The notes under the pieces: generated by a model
Seen by the model: the letters and a program-made list of their open reading frames with translations, nothing else
Database searches by the model: none
What the model was told of the DNA's origin: nothing
Part shown: positions 1 through 8,438 of the stretch, in pieces
Layout of the letters: the number at the start of each line of letters is the position of its first letter
Position numbering within the stretch: the first letter of the stretch is position 1
Origin: Palsa-506 sp963836355
GTDB lineage: Bacteria; Actinomycetota; Actinomycetes; Streptosporangiales; Streptosporangiaceae
Length of the DNA stretch: 64,000 bases
Direction: 5' to 3'
NCBI GenBank assembly: GCA_963836355.1
Contig: CAWIJO010000029.1
Location: 124,001-188,000, forward strand
Program-made: the position numbers and the translations under genes

Positions 1-1336
1 GCTGGTGAATCCCGAGCTGGATGGCTGCGTCGGCGCTCCCTGCCATTCCTTGCGCTGCGAGCAGTTCACGGGCACGCCGGAAGTGCCCGCAGGCCTCCTC
101 GGCCGCGTGCCGCCTGGACGCGTCCTTGCCAGCGTCCATCAGCCGGCGAGCGGCCGTGGTCACGTCGATGTCCGGAACGGCGCGATAGGCGTGCGCGGCG
201 ACCTGGGCAGGCAACAGCGGCCGGCCCGTCCCCGCCGCCGCGTCGGCCGCACGCACGATCGTGGCATGCCGCTGCCGGGCCCCTGCGTCGTCCAGCTGGT
301 CGCGCAGGTGCTCACGGATAAGGTCGTGGACAAACCTGAACGTGCCGTCGGGCCCTATCAGCACGATCCTGGCCGCGATAGCTGCGGCCAGGATCTGCCG
401 GGCTGCTGCCTCGCTCGTTCCGGTTGCAGCGGCCGCTACGCGCGCGTCGAACTCGCCACCGAGGAGAGCCGCCGTCATCAGCAGGTCACTGCATTCGGGA
501 GTCAGCTGGGCGATCCGCCTGTCGATGGTGTCCCGCAGCCCGGGCGCGACGCCGGCGATGGTCCCGGTCGCGCTCCACAAGCCGGCGACCTGCTGAACGA
601 AGAAGGGATTGCCGCCTGTGCGGCGGCAGATCTCCGCCGCGATCCGCGGATCAGGCCTTCCGCCTGCCGTCTGGCTGACCAGCTCGGTGACCGCCTCCTC
701 ATCGAGTCCGGCCAGCTGGACTATGGTCGCGCCCGTTACGGCCGCTGCCAGCGGCGGCCCGGCCGGATTCTCCGGGCTCACCAGCTCGGTGTCGCGGTAG
801 GCGGCGAGGACAAGGACCTGGCTGAGGGCTGAGTGCCGCACTACGAAGTCGAGCATCCTGATCGAGGCAGGGTCGGCCCATTGCAGGTCATCGAGCAGCA
901 CGAGAATCGGCTGCCGTGCGGCTGCGGCGATCAGCACGGCCGCGACGGCGTCGAGCACCTGGAAGTCCGGCAGAGTGCCAGCAGTCGGCTGTCCCCCAGG
1001 GGACGCTCGGCTGGCTGAATCCTCGCCGAGCAGGAGTCCAAGCCCGTCGCCCCCGGCCCGTCTGATGGCAGGCCACTCCCCGGTGCCTACTGCGCGTTCA
1101 AGACTGCGCACGACCTGGATCCATGGCCAGTAGCCTGGCGCCCCGCCGCCGTCCCAGCACGCGCCGCTGACAGCCAGCGCACCTGCCTTCGCCGCATGCC
1201 CCGCAGCGGCGGTCAGGAGCGACGTCTTGCCGATGCCCGCCTCGCCGGCCACCAGGACGAAGCCGCCGCGGCCGCGGCCGAGCGCGGCCACCGCCTCGGC
1301 GAGGACGGCAAGCGGCCGACCCCGACCGACGATCAT
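1..1336 (-). CDS. Large LuxR-type (LAL-like) ATPase regulator, N-terminal part; runs off the left edge
   Basis: Reading the minus strand from the ATG at 1336 gives an uninterrupted frame of about 445 codons to the window edge, so the C-terminus is missing. The protein opens with a P-loop ATPase domain: Walker A GEAGIGKTS at residues 31-39 and a Walker B segment LVLLDDLQWAD near 145-155, followed by an AAA_16/STAND-like helical region with 'TGGNPFFV' and 'FVHDLIREHL' motifs. This layout is typical of large LuxR-family ATP-dependent regulators and of adenylate-cyclase-type ATPases. The C-terminal HTH that would separate these lies outside the window. A GTG three codons upstream (1345) is an alternative start. 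It is divergent from the amidase operon, about 115 bp away. Every plus-strand reading frame across it is a shadow. Confidence 0.85.
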   Translation of the reverse strand, partial: MIVGRGRPLAVLAEAVAALGRGRGGFVLVAGEAGIGKTSLLTAAAGHAAKAGALAVSGACWDGGGAPGYWPWIQVVRSLERAVGTGEWPAIRRAGGDGLGLLLGEDSASRASPGGQPTAGTLPDFQVLDAVAAVLIAAAARQPILVLLDDLQWADPASIRMLDFVVRHSALSQVLVLAAYRDTELVSPENPAGPPLAAAVTGATIVQLAGLDEEAVTELVSQTAGGRPDPRIAAEICRRTGGNPFFVQQVAGLWSATGTIAGVAPGLRDTIDRRIAQLTPECSDLLMTAALLGGEFDARVAAAATGTSEAAARQILAAAIAARIVLIGPDGTFRFVHDLIREHLRDQLDDAGARQRHATIVRAADAAAGTGRPLLPAQVAAHAYRAVPDIDVTTAARRLMDAGKDASRRHAAEEACGHFRRARELLAAQGMAGSADAAIQLGIHQ

Positions 1337-1460
1337 GCCCGACACCCTGTCATTGTGCTCGACCCTGGTCCCGCCCTGCTAGCAGCCGCGAGTCCCGGCC
1401 TGGCAACCGCTAGAACTGATCTAGCGCCTCCTGGTTAACACCATCAGGATGGAGGCAGTC

Positions 1461-1748
1461 ATGTTCTTCGGCTCCTACTATTTTCCGGGCGACCCGCAGG
1501 CGCTCATCCAGGCCTACGAGAGCTTCATGACCAGCTATCCGGAAGATGCCCTGCTGCTCCACGTCTGCGTCGTGGGCACGGACGGCATCACCGTGTACGA
1601 CACCTGCCCGAATCGGCAGGTGTTCGAGGCATTCAATGCCAGCCAGAAGCTCGCGTCGGCCATCGCGGCAGCCGGGTTGCCCCAACCGGTCATCACGCCG
1701 TGCGGTGATGTGTACGCTGCCAAGGTGGGAGAGGCTGTGCGGTCATGA
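1461..1748 (+). CDS. Small conserved-looking protein, function unknown (95 aa)
   Basis: This 95-residue soluble protein begins MFFGSYYFPGD and ends YAAKVGEAVRS. The ATG at 1461 is chosen because a GGAGG motif (1451-1455) sits 5 bp before it; an in-frame ATG at 1449 would overlap that motif. Its stop overlaps the start of the downstream amidase gene as ATGA, so the two are almost certainly co-transcribed and translationally coupled. No signal peptide or membrane segment is visible. The size and alternating strand/helix pattern would suit a ferredoxin-like (dimeric alpha-beta barrel) fold, but I see no diagnostic motif. It may be an accessory to the amidase; this rests only on operon position. 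Confidence 0.65.
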   Translation: MFFGSYYFPGDPQALIQAYESFMTSYPEDALLLHVCVVGTDGITVYDTCPNRQVFEAFNASQKLASAIAAAGLPQPVITPCGDVYAAKVGEAVRS

Positions 1749-3241
1749 CCGCTCCCGCCCGGCCGGCGAGTGAGATTGCCAGCTATGACGCGGTCGGCCA
1801 AGCCGAACTCGTTCGCAACGGCGACGTCAGTCCTGCGGAACTCGCGCAGTGGGCCATCGAACGCGTCGAGTTGCTCAATCCGCGCTTGAACGCCGTCGTC
1901 ACGCCGATGTTCGAGCAGGCAGCCGAGCACGCGAAGGATCTGGCCCGCGGCAATCTAGCGGCCGGCCCGCTGACCGGCGTCCCTTACCTGGTCAAGGACC
2001 TTGTCGCGGAGGTTCAGGGGGTTCGTTTCACCGAAGGCTCTCGATTCTTGCAGGATCTGGTCTCGCACTACGACTCTGAGCTCGTCGTGCGGCTCAGACA
2101 GGCCGGGCTGAACATCCTCGGCAAGACCGCCACCCCCGAGTTCGGCATGGTTCCCTCCTGCGAGTCCGCATTGTTCGGAGCCACGCGCAATCCCTGGGAT
2201 CCGGCGCTTTCCACCAGCGGATCGAGCGGCGGCTCGGCGGCCGCTGTGGCGTCGGGCATGGTGCCCGCCGCGCACGGCAACGATCTGGGCGGCTCGATCC
2301 GGTACCCAGCCTCGGCTTGCGGGCTCTTCGGCCTCAAGCCGAGCAGGGCACGCATCCCGCTGGGTCCTGAGTACGGCGACGCAGTCAGCGGTATGGCCGT
2401 CGAGCACGCGCTGACCAGGTCGGTCCGAGACAGCGCTGCGCTGCTCGACGCGGTGGCCGGTCCCGCGCCGGGCGACCCGTACCCGGCTCCGCCAGGCCCT
2501 GCCATTTTCGCGACCCAGGTCGGAGCCGATCCGGGGCGGCTGCGCATCGGATACAGCGCCAAGACCGCAAGCGGCGAGCCAGGTCACCCGGACTGCCTGG
2601 CAGCTTTGGATGATGCCGCCAGGCTGTGCGAGCAACTCGGGCACCAGGTTACTGAGGCGGACCTCAGTGCGCTGACCCCCGAAACCGGGGCAGCAATCGG
2701 AACCGTCATGAGCGCGGCCACCGCGTGGATCGTCCAGTACTGGATCCGGCGACTCGGCCGCCACCCCGCCCAGGACGAAATCGAGCCGCTGACCCGCGCC
2801 TACTGGGAGGCCGGGCAGCGTGTGACGGCTGCTGACTACCTGCTCGCCGTCGGGGACCTGCAGGCCTTCACCAGACGGGTAGCAAATGTGATGACCGGCA
2901 TGGACCTGTGGCTCACGCCCACGCTGTCTACACCGCCGCTGCCGATTGGGGAGATCGTCTCAACGGCCGCCGAGCCGATGCGGGCACTTGAGCGCGGCGG
3001 GCGGACCGTCGCCTACGCGGGCGTGATCGCCAATATCACCGGCCATCCGGCGATGTCCGTGCCGCTGTGGTGGAACCAGGACGGCATCCCGGTCGGCGTC
3101 CACTTCCTCGGCCGGCCAGGAGCGGAAGCAACACTTTTCCGGCTCGCCGGCCAGCTCGAGTCGGCCCGGCCATGGGCTCACCGGTATCCGCCGGTGCACG
3201 CTAGCGCTGAGCTGGGCCGGATCGATGACGGCGCTGTGTAG
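1745..3241 (+). CDS. Amidase signature family amidohydrolase (498 aa)
   Basis: A full-length member of the amidase signature family, cytoplasmic, hydrolysing an amide bond through a Ser-cisSer-Lys triad. The triad is visible: Lys84 in 'GVPYLVKDLV', the cis-Ser about position 160 in the glycine/serine loop 'SGSSGGSAAAV', and nucleophile Ser184 in 'DLGGSIRYPAS'. Spacing (76 and 24 residues) agrees with the family. The C-terminal part carries the usual 'ANITGHPAMSVPLWWNQDGIPVGVHFLG' region. The ATG overlaps the stop of the small gene before it. The closest characterised groups include 6-aminohexanoate-cyclic-dimer hydrolase and glutamyl-tRNA amidotransferase A-like enzymes. No GatB or GatC is nearby, so a catabolic amidase is more likely; the substrate cannot be told. 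Confidence 0.93.
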   Translation: MTAPARPASEIASYDAVGQAELVRNGDVSPAELAQWAIERVELLNPRLNAVVTPMFEQAAEHAKDLARGNLAAGPLTGVPYLVKDLVAEVQGVRFTEGSRFLQDLVSHYDSELVVRLRQAGLNILGKTATPEFGMVPSCESALFGATRNPWDPALSTSGSSGGSAAAVASGMVPAAHGNDLGGSIRYPASACGLFGLKPSRARIPLGPEYGDAVSGMAVEHALTRSVRDSAALLDAVAGPAPGDPYPAPPGPAIFATQVGADPGRLRIGYSAKTASGEPGHPDCLAALDDAARLCEQLGHQVTEADLSALTPETGAAIGTVMSAATAWIVQYWIRRLGRHPAQDEIEPLTRAYWEAGQRVTAADYLLAVGDLQAFTRRVANVMTGMDLWLTPTLSTPPLPIGEIVSTAAEPMRALERGGRTVAYAGVIANITGHPAMSVPLWWNQDGIPVGVHFLGRPGAEATLFRLAGQLESARPWAHRYPPVHASAELGRIDDGAV

Positions 3242-3613
3242 CCGGGAAGCGGCCCGGCTGACCACCCGCTACTGGGGCCATAGTCAGTGTCCGGTGGCGA
3301 CTCAAATCCCCAGTCAGAGCACGATCATCGCTGTCCGAGGGGCGAGTGCACCGATAACCCATGCGACACCGGCGAATTTGCCGTCGGCCGGGCGGCGTGA
3401 TCGGCGGCTCAGGAAGGCTGCCGGGGAGGCACGGCGCGGGGCCGGCCGGCGACCCGCGCAGGATCCTCGTCCGCTGCCTCCGCGCTTCCGCGGGACGCAG
3501 GCCTGGGGCGGCGGTGCGCGGGCGAAAGTTAACTGGGCTCACCGGCAGTGCCCGATCGTCGAGGTCACTGCCGACACTGCAGAGGATGGTGGCCATGACA
3601 ACGCTTACCGATC
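3242..3613. other. Intergenic stretch, no gene recognised
   Basis: About 370 bp between the amidase stop and the first recognisable trace of the relaxase remnant. Open frames exist on both strands, but none gives a protein with recognisable motifs. It is probably decayed coding sequence. Confidence 0.5.
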
Positions 3614-3897
3614 ATGACGTCGACGCCCGGCCGGCCGAGGATCGCGGCGGTCCGCGCCGCCGCGCTGCTCGGCGCGGACCGGGCGCGCATCGACGCGCGG
3701 CTGTGGTGCGAGTACGGCCGCCGAGGGACTCACGGCTGCCACAGCCTCGCGGACTTTCCTGGGCCGGATCAAGGACAGCGACCGCACCCGCTAGTGACGC
3801 CCGGGGACCTGCTGGTGGTCGATGAGGCATCCATGGTGTCCACCACGGACGTGGCCGCGTGGAGGACATCGCCACCAGATGGGCCGCGAAGATCCTG
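3614..3897 (+). pseudogene. Relic of a MobF-type relaxase/helicase (TrwC/TraI-like)
   Basis: Two pieces in different frames recall the RecD-like helicase half of TrwC/TraI conjugative relaxases. One piece reads 'LTAATASRTFLGRIKDSDRTR' to a TAG near 3795. The next frame continues with 'GDLLVVDEASMVSTTDVAAW', the Walker B (motif II) of this helicase family, and then 'EDIATRWAAKILLQ' to a stop at about 3895. Neither the N-terminal relaxase (three-His) domain nor a Walker A segment is present, and at least two frameshifts separate the pieces. It is a fragment of a once-mobilisable plasmid or integrative element. Confidence 0.65.
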
Positions 3898-4079
3898 CTA
3901 CAGTAACCGGCGTCACACAGCGGCTGTCCGCGCCGGAAGCCGGCGGCGCTGCAGGTCCCGAGGCATCGCCCACGTCCTTTCCGATCAGCACCTAGCTGTC
4001 CACTGCGGCCAATCCAGCGTTTGCCGTCGCCCAATCGCCCGTCCCGGCAGCTCTTCGCCTGTGAGCCGGTCTTCGCCGG

Positions 4080-4440
4080 TCAGCCGGGCACGTCAAAGGC
4101 GATCACGCTCTTGATGTCGGCTGGCCTCCCGAGAATCAGGTCTGGTGCCTGCTCTGGCGGGTAGCGGCCGGCGATGAGCGTCCGTACAACGGCCGGCCAG
4201 CGCTGGCGGAAGACGTCAAGGTCCCGAAGCGCGGATGCGAAAGCCTCCGGCCCGGCGTTCACCGTGCCCAGCAGAACCTGGTTCTTCAGCACCATTTCCC
4301 TCATCCGGCGAGCCGGATCCGCCTCGATAAAGGCCTGCAGGCCAGGGACACCGGTCAGCACGAAGATGCCGTTGGTGCCCAGTATCCTCAGCGCCTCAGT
4401 AGATGTACGTCGTGAAGCCTGCCGTAACCAGGACCATCGC
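4080..4440 (-). pseudogene. C-terminal fragment of glucose 1-dehydrogenase (MDR family), frameshifted
   Basis: The minus strand encodes 'LKNQVLLGTVNAG...' followed by a segment rich in 'DLDVFRQRWP' and ending 'DIKSVIAFDV'. This resembles the C-terminal domain of NAD(P)-dependent glucose 1-dehydrogenases of the medium-chain dehydrogenase superfamily. Upstream, 'TAGFTTYIY' and 'EALRILGTNGIFVLTGVPG' are parts of the Rossmann fold in two frames, joined by a single extra T at about 4400. The N-terminal catalytic domain with its zinc ligands is absent; the left inverted repeat of the neighbouring IS3 element lies only about 30 bp away at 4469. Insertion of that element or an earlier deletion could have removed the 5' part. 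Confidence 0.7.
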
Positions 4441-4534
4441 TCCCAGCACCCTCCGTGCCAGGATCAGGTGAGACACCAGGGGCAACAGTTACTGGTGGAA
4501 CTTGAGGGCTAGACGGGATCAGCAGACAGTGACC

Positions 4535-4930
4535 ATGACTAGCTCAGAAATGCAGGAGACCATCCCGGCCAGGCGCCGGCCAGCCCGCAAGGACGGGCCG
4601 CGGTCGGGTCAGCCGAAACGGCGTACCTTCACCGCGGCGTACAAGCTGGCGATGATCGAGAAGTACGACGCGGCGGCCGAGCCGGGCGCGAAGGGCGCGC
4701 TGCTGCGCGGCGAGGGCCTGCATGACTCGCATATCAGCTACTGGCGCAAGGGGCGGGATTCCGGCGCGCTGGCGGCCTCGGCCGCTGCCGTTCCCGCGGC
4801 GGCTCATACGGGCCGCCCCGGCCGGGCAGGCGGAGAACGAGCGGCTGCGGAAGCGGCTGGCGAAGGCAGAGGTGAAACTCGAGCAGACCCGCGCTGCGCT
4901 GGACATCATGGGAAAAGCGTTTGCGCTTTT
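4535..4930 (+). pseudogene. IS3-family transposase orfA, frameshifted and cut at its C-terminus
   Basis: The N-terminal half contains the helix-turn-helix region 'RRTFTAAYKLAMIEKYDAA' and 'GLHDSHISYWRKG'. The leucine-zipper-like part 'AENERLRKRLAKAEVKLEQ' followed by 'ALDIMGKAFALL' lies in another frame, so one frameshift falls near 4800. The native C-terminus 'LLSESAD' is separated from it by the inserted cassette and found at 8391-8411. The ATG at 4535 is the likeliest start. Confidence 0.8.
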
Positions 4931-5416
4931 GGATTGTGTTGCGGATCGCAGCGGATGGTGAATACGCGCTGGTGGTGAGCTGGTGGCCTGTGATCCGGGG
5001 TGGAGGGTCTTTTACCTGGCCTTTTGCGGTGCTTCGCCGGGCTGCGGGGGCGGGTCCGGGGTGTTCCGGGTGGCGTCAGGGGGTCAGCTGAGCCGGTTGC
5101 TGACGTGGGCGGACTCCTGTGTTCGCATCTGATGCGGGAATTTCGCGTCCTGCTGGCTGCTGGTTCGGCTACCGTCCGTGAGGGTGCGGCTAGTGCTTGC
5201 GCCGGGCGGAGGCGGCATTGCGGTACCGATACCCGCGTTTACCGCCGACGAGGTGCATTAGATGCCAGTATCTGCTGTCTGACGCGACGGCGGATCGTTG
5301 TCACGCGCGCTAGGCGCGTGGCCGGAGCGGCCCGCGAAGAGGAGCCTGATGAGGATAATCCCGGGGATGCCGCGTGCCTGTGCGCGGGGATTGTCCCGGC
5401 TCCGGGCCGGGTCACG

Positions 5417-6541
5417 GTGACCGGCGGCAGCACGGGTCAGGTTTCGGGCCATGCGGTCCTGGTCGCGGGGGTGGCGCTGCTGCGCCCTGAGGAGCAGGTG
5501 CTGGAGGCGATGCTGGCGGGCTGGGCCGGCCAGCAGGCTGCCCGCGGCCTGGGCGGCGAGACCATCAGCGGCCGGCGGGGACGGGTGCGGTCCTTCGCCG
5601 ATCACGCGGGGTGCCCGCCGTGGCTGTGGACGGCGCAGCTGTTCGAGGAGTGGTGCGCTGACCTGCGCTCGGTTCACCATGTGGCGGCCTCGACGCTGCG
5701 CGGGCAGGCCGGCGCGGTCCGGTTGTTCTGCGAGTACCTGACCGACCCGGTTTACGCCTGGGCGGAGGTGTGCTGGGGGTATTTCGGCACGCACCCGGTG
5801 CAGGTCTGCACCCGGTGGAACACTCCCCGCCATGTCCAGGACGGCGAATCAGGACCTGAGCGCCGCGCGTTCACCGTCGCGGAGCTGCAGGTGTTCTTCG
5901 ACCATCTCGATGACCGGGTCGCGGCGGTCCACGGGTCGGGGCGCAAGGGCTGGCTGCCGGCGTTCCGGGACGCGGTGCTGGTCAAGACCGCGTACGCGTT
6001 CGGGCTGCGGCGCCGTGAGGTCTCGATGCTCGACCTGGCCGACCTGTCGGCCAATCCGCGGGCACCGGAGTTCGGCAGGTACGGGGTCTGCCAGGTCCGG
6101 TATGGCAAGGCTAGCGCCGGGTCACCGCCAAGGCGGCGCAGCGTCCTGACGGTCTGGGGGTGGCTGCCGGAGATCCTGGACCAGTGGATCAGCGAGGTCC
6201 GGCCGGCGCTGGCCCGCGATGGCACGGCGGCGCTGTGGCCATCGGAGCGCGGCGGCCGGATCGGCCTGCCGGCGATCGACCGGCGGTTCGCCGCCGAGCG
6301 CGACGTGCTGGGCCTGGATCCGGCGCTGGAGTTCCACTCGCTGCGCCGCTCGCACATCACTCACCTGATCAAGGCCGGCTGGGACCCGCTATTCATCCAG
6401 CAGCAGGCCGGCCACGCCCATGCCTCGACCACGTCGCTGTACACGTGCGTGTCGTCGGACTTCCGGACCCGCACCTTGCGGCGCGTGCTGGACGAGACAA
6501 TAAGCGCGGCGCTGGAGACCGGGCAGGGACATGAGGGGTGA
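5417..6541 (+). CDS. Tyrosine recombinase/integrase, first gene of the cassette (374 aa)
   Basis: A site-specific recombinase with an N-terminal SAM-like core-binding domain and a C-terminal catalytic domain. The catalytic set is readable: Arg in 'AFGLRRREVSMLDL', His-x-x-Arg in 'FHSLRRSHITHLIKAG', the second His in 'QQQAGHAHASTTSLYT', and the Tyr nucleophile in 'SLYTCV'. The open frame extends back to 5000, but its first 139 residues are arginine-rich and of low quality. GTG 5417 ('VTGGSTGQVSGHAV') gives a normal length and is preferred. The next gene starts 4 bp after its stop, so the cassette is an operon. It is probably the enzyme that moved the cassette. Confidence 0.85.
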   Translation: MTGGSTGQVSGHAVLVAGVALLRPEEQVLEAMLAGWAGQQAARGLGGETISGRRGRVRSFADHAGCPPWLWTAQLFEEWCADLRSVHHVAASTLRGQAGAVRLFCEYLTDPVYAWAEVCWGYFGTHPVQVCTRWNTPRHVQDGESGPERRAFTVAELQVFFDHLDDRVAAVHGSGRKGWLPAFRDAVLVKTAYAFGLRRREVSMLDLADLSANPRAPEFGRYGVCQVRYGKASAGSPPRRRSVLTVWGWLPEILDQWISEVRPALARDGTAALWPSERGGRIGLPAIDRRFAAERDVLGLDPALEFHSLRRSHITHLIKAGWDPLFIQQQAGHAHASTTSLYTCVSSDFRTRTLRRVLDETISAALETGQGHEG

Positions 6542-6545
6542 TGAG

Positions 6546-6875
6546 ATGAGCCGGCAGGTCAGCTACCGGTGGCGGCTGCGCAGGGCGATGGCCGATGCCG
6601 ACATGTTCACCAGCACCGCCCTGGCCGGGCCGCTGGCCGAGCGGGGCATCACCTTGTCGGCGTCCCAGGTGCACCGGCTGGTCACCGGCACGCCCGAGCG
6701 GCTGAACCTGACCGTCCTGGCGGCCTTGTGCGACATCTTGCACGTCAGTCCCGCCGACCTGATCACCGTGGACGCCGCTGACGCTGCAGCCACCGCGGTC
6801 GCCAGCGCCGGCACCGGCAAACCCGCCTCCGGCCTGGCCCCGCCACGGCCCAGGCGGGTCACCCTGGAGCCGTGA
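6546..6875 (+). CDS. Small HTH-type (Cro/CI-like) DNA-binding protein of the cassette (109 aa)
   Basis: The protein begins MSRQVSYRWRLRRAMA and contains 'ERGITLSASQVHRLVTG' followed by 'LTVLAALCDILHVSPADLI'. This is the pattern of XRE/Cro-CI helix-turn-helix proteins that assess 'HVSPADLI'-type C-caps. The tail is Ala/Pro/Arg-rich and likely disordered. It lies 4 bp after the recombinase stop and overlaps the start of the third gene by GTGA, so all three are translationally coupled. It could be a repressor of the cassette or a recombination directionality factor; the sequence does not decide. Confidence 0.8.
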   Translation: MSRQVSYRWRLRRAMADADMFTSTALAGPLAERGITLSASQVHRLVTGTPERLNLTVLAALCDILHVSPADLITVDAADAAATAVASAGTGKPASGLAPPRPRRVTLEP

Positions 6876-8320
6876 CGCCGGCTGGCTGCGCCCGCTGCCA
6901 GCGGGCCGTGGCCACCGCCGCGACCTGGCCTGATGGCAGGATCTGCCGCACCTGCATCGCACGCGCGTCCCGCATCCGGGGCCGCTGCCCGCGCTGCGGC
7001 GCGGCCCGGCTGCTGCCCGGGCTGGCCGGCGGCACGGCGATCTGCCGGGACTGCGCCGGGATCAGCCGCGACTTCACCTGCGGCCGGTGCGGCATCGAAG
7101 GGCTGCTGACCAGCGGGAAGGTCTGTGAACGGTGCGCGCTGGCCGAGCGGCTCGACACGGTCCTCGACGACGGTGCTGGCCGGGTCGCCCCTGCCCTGCT
7201 GCCGCTGCGCCAGGCGCTGCTGGACATGCCCAGGCCCTGCGCCGGCCTGGCCTGGCTGCGCAACCGTCCCGCACTCGATCTGCTCACCGCGCTGGCGACC
7301 GGGACCCTTGAGCTCACCCACGAGGCACTGTCGGCCTGGCCGAACCGGCAGGCCGGCGGTCACCTGCGGGACCTGCTCACCAGTACCGGGGTCCTGCCCG
7401 GCCGTGATCCTCACCTTGCCGTCTTCGAGTCGTGGCTGCATCACCGGCTGGAGTTCCTGACCGGGCACCCGCACCTGGGCGTGCTGCGCCGGTATGCGAC
7501 ATTTTGCCTGCTGCCGCGGCTGCGCGCGGCGGCGCCGGGAACCCTGATCACCGGCTCCGCCCGGTATGCCGCCCGCGCGTTTACCTGCGGCCAGGCGTTC
7601 TGCGACTGGCTCCAGGCAGCCGGGATCAGCCCAGGCGGCCTCACCCAGGCCGGCCTGGACCGCTGGCACGCCGCCGCCAGCCGCACCACCGCCAAGATGA
7701 CCTCCGGCTTCCTCGGCTTCGCCATGACCGAGGGCTCCCTGCCCCGGCTGAAGCTGCCCGCCCACCCGGCTCCCGGCCCGACCACTCAGCCCATCAGCGA
7801 GCAGCAGCGCCTTGCGCTGGTCCGCCGCGCGCTTACCGACAGCACCGGCCCGGTCCGGACCCGGGCCGCGGGCCTGCTGGTCCTGCTGTTCGCCCAGCCG
7901 GCATCCCGAATCACCCGGCTCACCGTGGACGACATCACCACCGACGGCACCGGGACCACGTTCCTGCGGCTGGGAGACCCGCCCGTCTGCGTTCCCGACC
8001 CCTTCGCCGCGCTGCTCCGCCAGGCAGCCGCCGCCGCAGCCGACCACCCGGCCGCAGCCATCTCAGCGGCCGGCCGCTGGCTGTTCCCCGGCCAGAACGC
8101 GGGCCGCCCGCTCCACCCCGCCACCCTCTCGCATCTGCTGACCGAATACGGCATCCCGGTCCCGGCCGCCCGCACCGCGGCGTTCCGGGCCCTGGTCCGG
8201 CAAGCCCCCGCACCCGTCATCGCCCAGGCCCTCGGCTACTCCGGCACCGCAGCCACCAGCAACGCCGCAGCAGCCGGGGACACCTGGAGCCGGTACGCCG
8301 CCGGCGACCACACCCGGTAA
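6872..8320 (+). CDS. Zinc-ribbon protein with a degenerate tyrosine-recombinase domain (482 aa)
   Basis: The N-terminal ~90 residues carry four CxxC-type pairs (CARC, CRTC, CPRC, CRDC, then CGRC and CERC), forming treble zinc-ribbon-like knuckles. A middle part resembles a core-binding (SAM-like) domain. The C-terminal ~190 residues follow the tyrosine-recombinase fold: 'QPASRITRLTVDDI' retains the first Arg, but the HxxR box reads 'AFRALVRQ' and the last box 'ALGYSGTAATSNAAAAGDTWSRYA' lacks the usual His. It is therefore probably catalytically impaired and acts as a DNA-binding partner of the first recombinase. GTG 6872 overlaps the upstream stop. Its minus-strand frames are shadows. Confidence 0.8.
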   Translation: MTPAGCARCQRAVATAATWPDGRICRTCIARASRIRGRCPRCGAARLLPGLAGGTAICRDCAGISRDFTCGRCGIEGLLTSGKVCERCALAERLDTVLDDGAGRVAPALLPLRQALLDMPRPCAGLAWLRNRPALDLLTALATGTLELTHEALSAWPNRQAGGHLRDLLTSTGVLPGRDPHLAVFESWLHHRLEFLTGHPHLGVLRRYATFCLLPRLRAAAPGTLITGSARYAARAFTCGQAFCDWLQAAGISPGGLTQAGLDRWHAAASRTTAKMTSGFLGFAMTEGSLPRLKLPAHPAPGPTTQPISEQQRLALVRRALTDSTGPVRTRAAGLLVLLFAQPASRITRLTVDDITTDGTGTTFLRLGDPPVCVPDPFAALLRQAAAAAADHPAAAISAAGRWLFPGQNAGRPLHPATLSHLLTEYGIPVPAARTAAFRALVRQAPAPVIAQALGYSGTAATSNAAAAGDTWSRYAAGDHTR

Positions 8321-8438
8321 CCAGCCGCCGGTCATCCCAGGGTCATCGACGGACAACCCGCAACACCCCGATACGCGAGGATGCCGGTAGCTGCTCTCCG
8401 AGAGCGCGGATTCGCCGGCGCCGTCCGCCAGGTAAGTG

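Larger units (their letters stand above)
4931..8390 (+). mobile_element. Three-gene tyrosine-recombinase cassette inserted between orfA and orfB of an IS3 element
   Basis: This 3.46-kb block interrupts the IS3 reading region exactly where orfA passes into orfB. It holds three overlapping plus-strand genes: a catalytically complete tyrosine recombinase, a 109-aa HTH-like protein and a 482-aa zinc-ribbon protein with a degenerate recombinase domain. A 9-bp sequence GTGTTGCGG near the left end (4937-4945) recurs in inverted orientation near the right end (8358-8366); this may be part of the recombination sites or may be chance. The organisation recalls Tn554-type (TnpABC) and recombinase-in-trio elements, but the protein set is not the same as either. 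Confidence 0.65.

Noticed and set aside
5..832. Plus-strand frame of 275 codons
   Set aside because: It is the antisense of the large ATPase regulator, whose minus-strand frame has Walker A and B motifs and stays open across the whole region.
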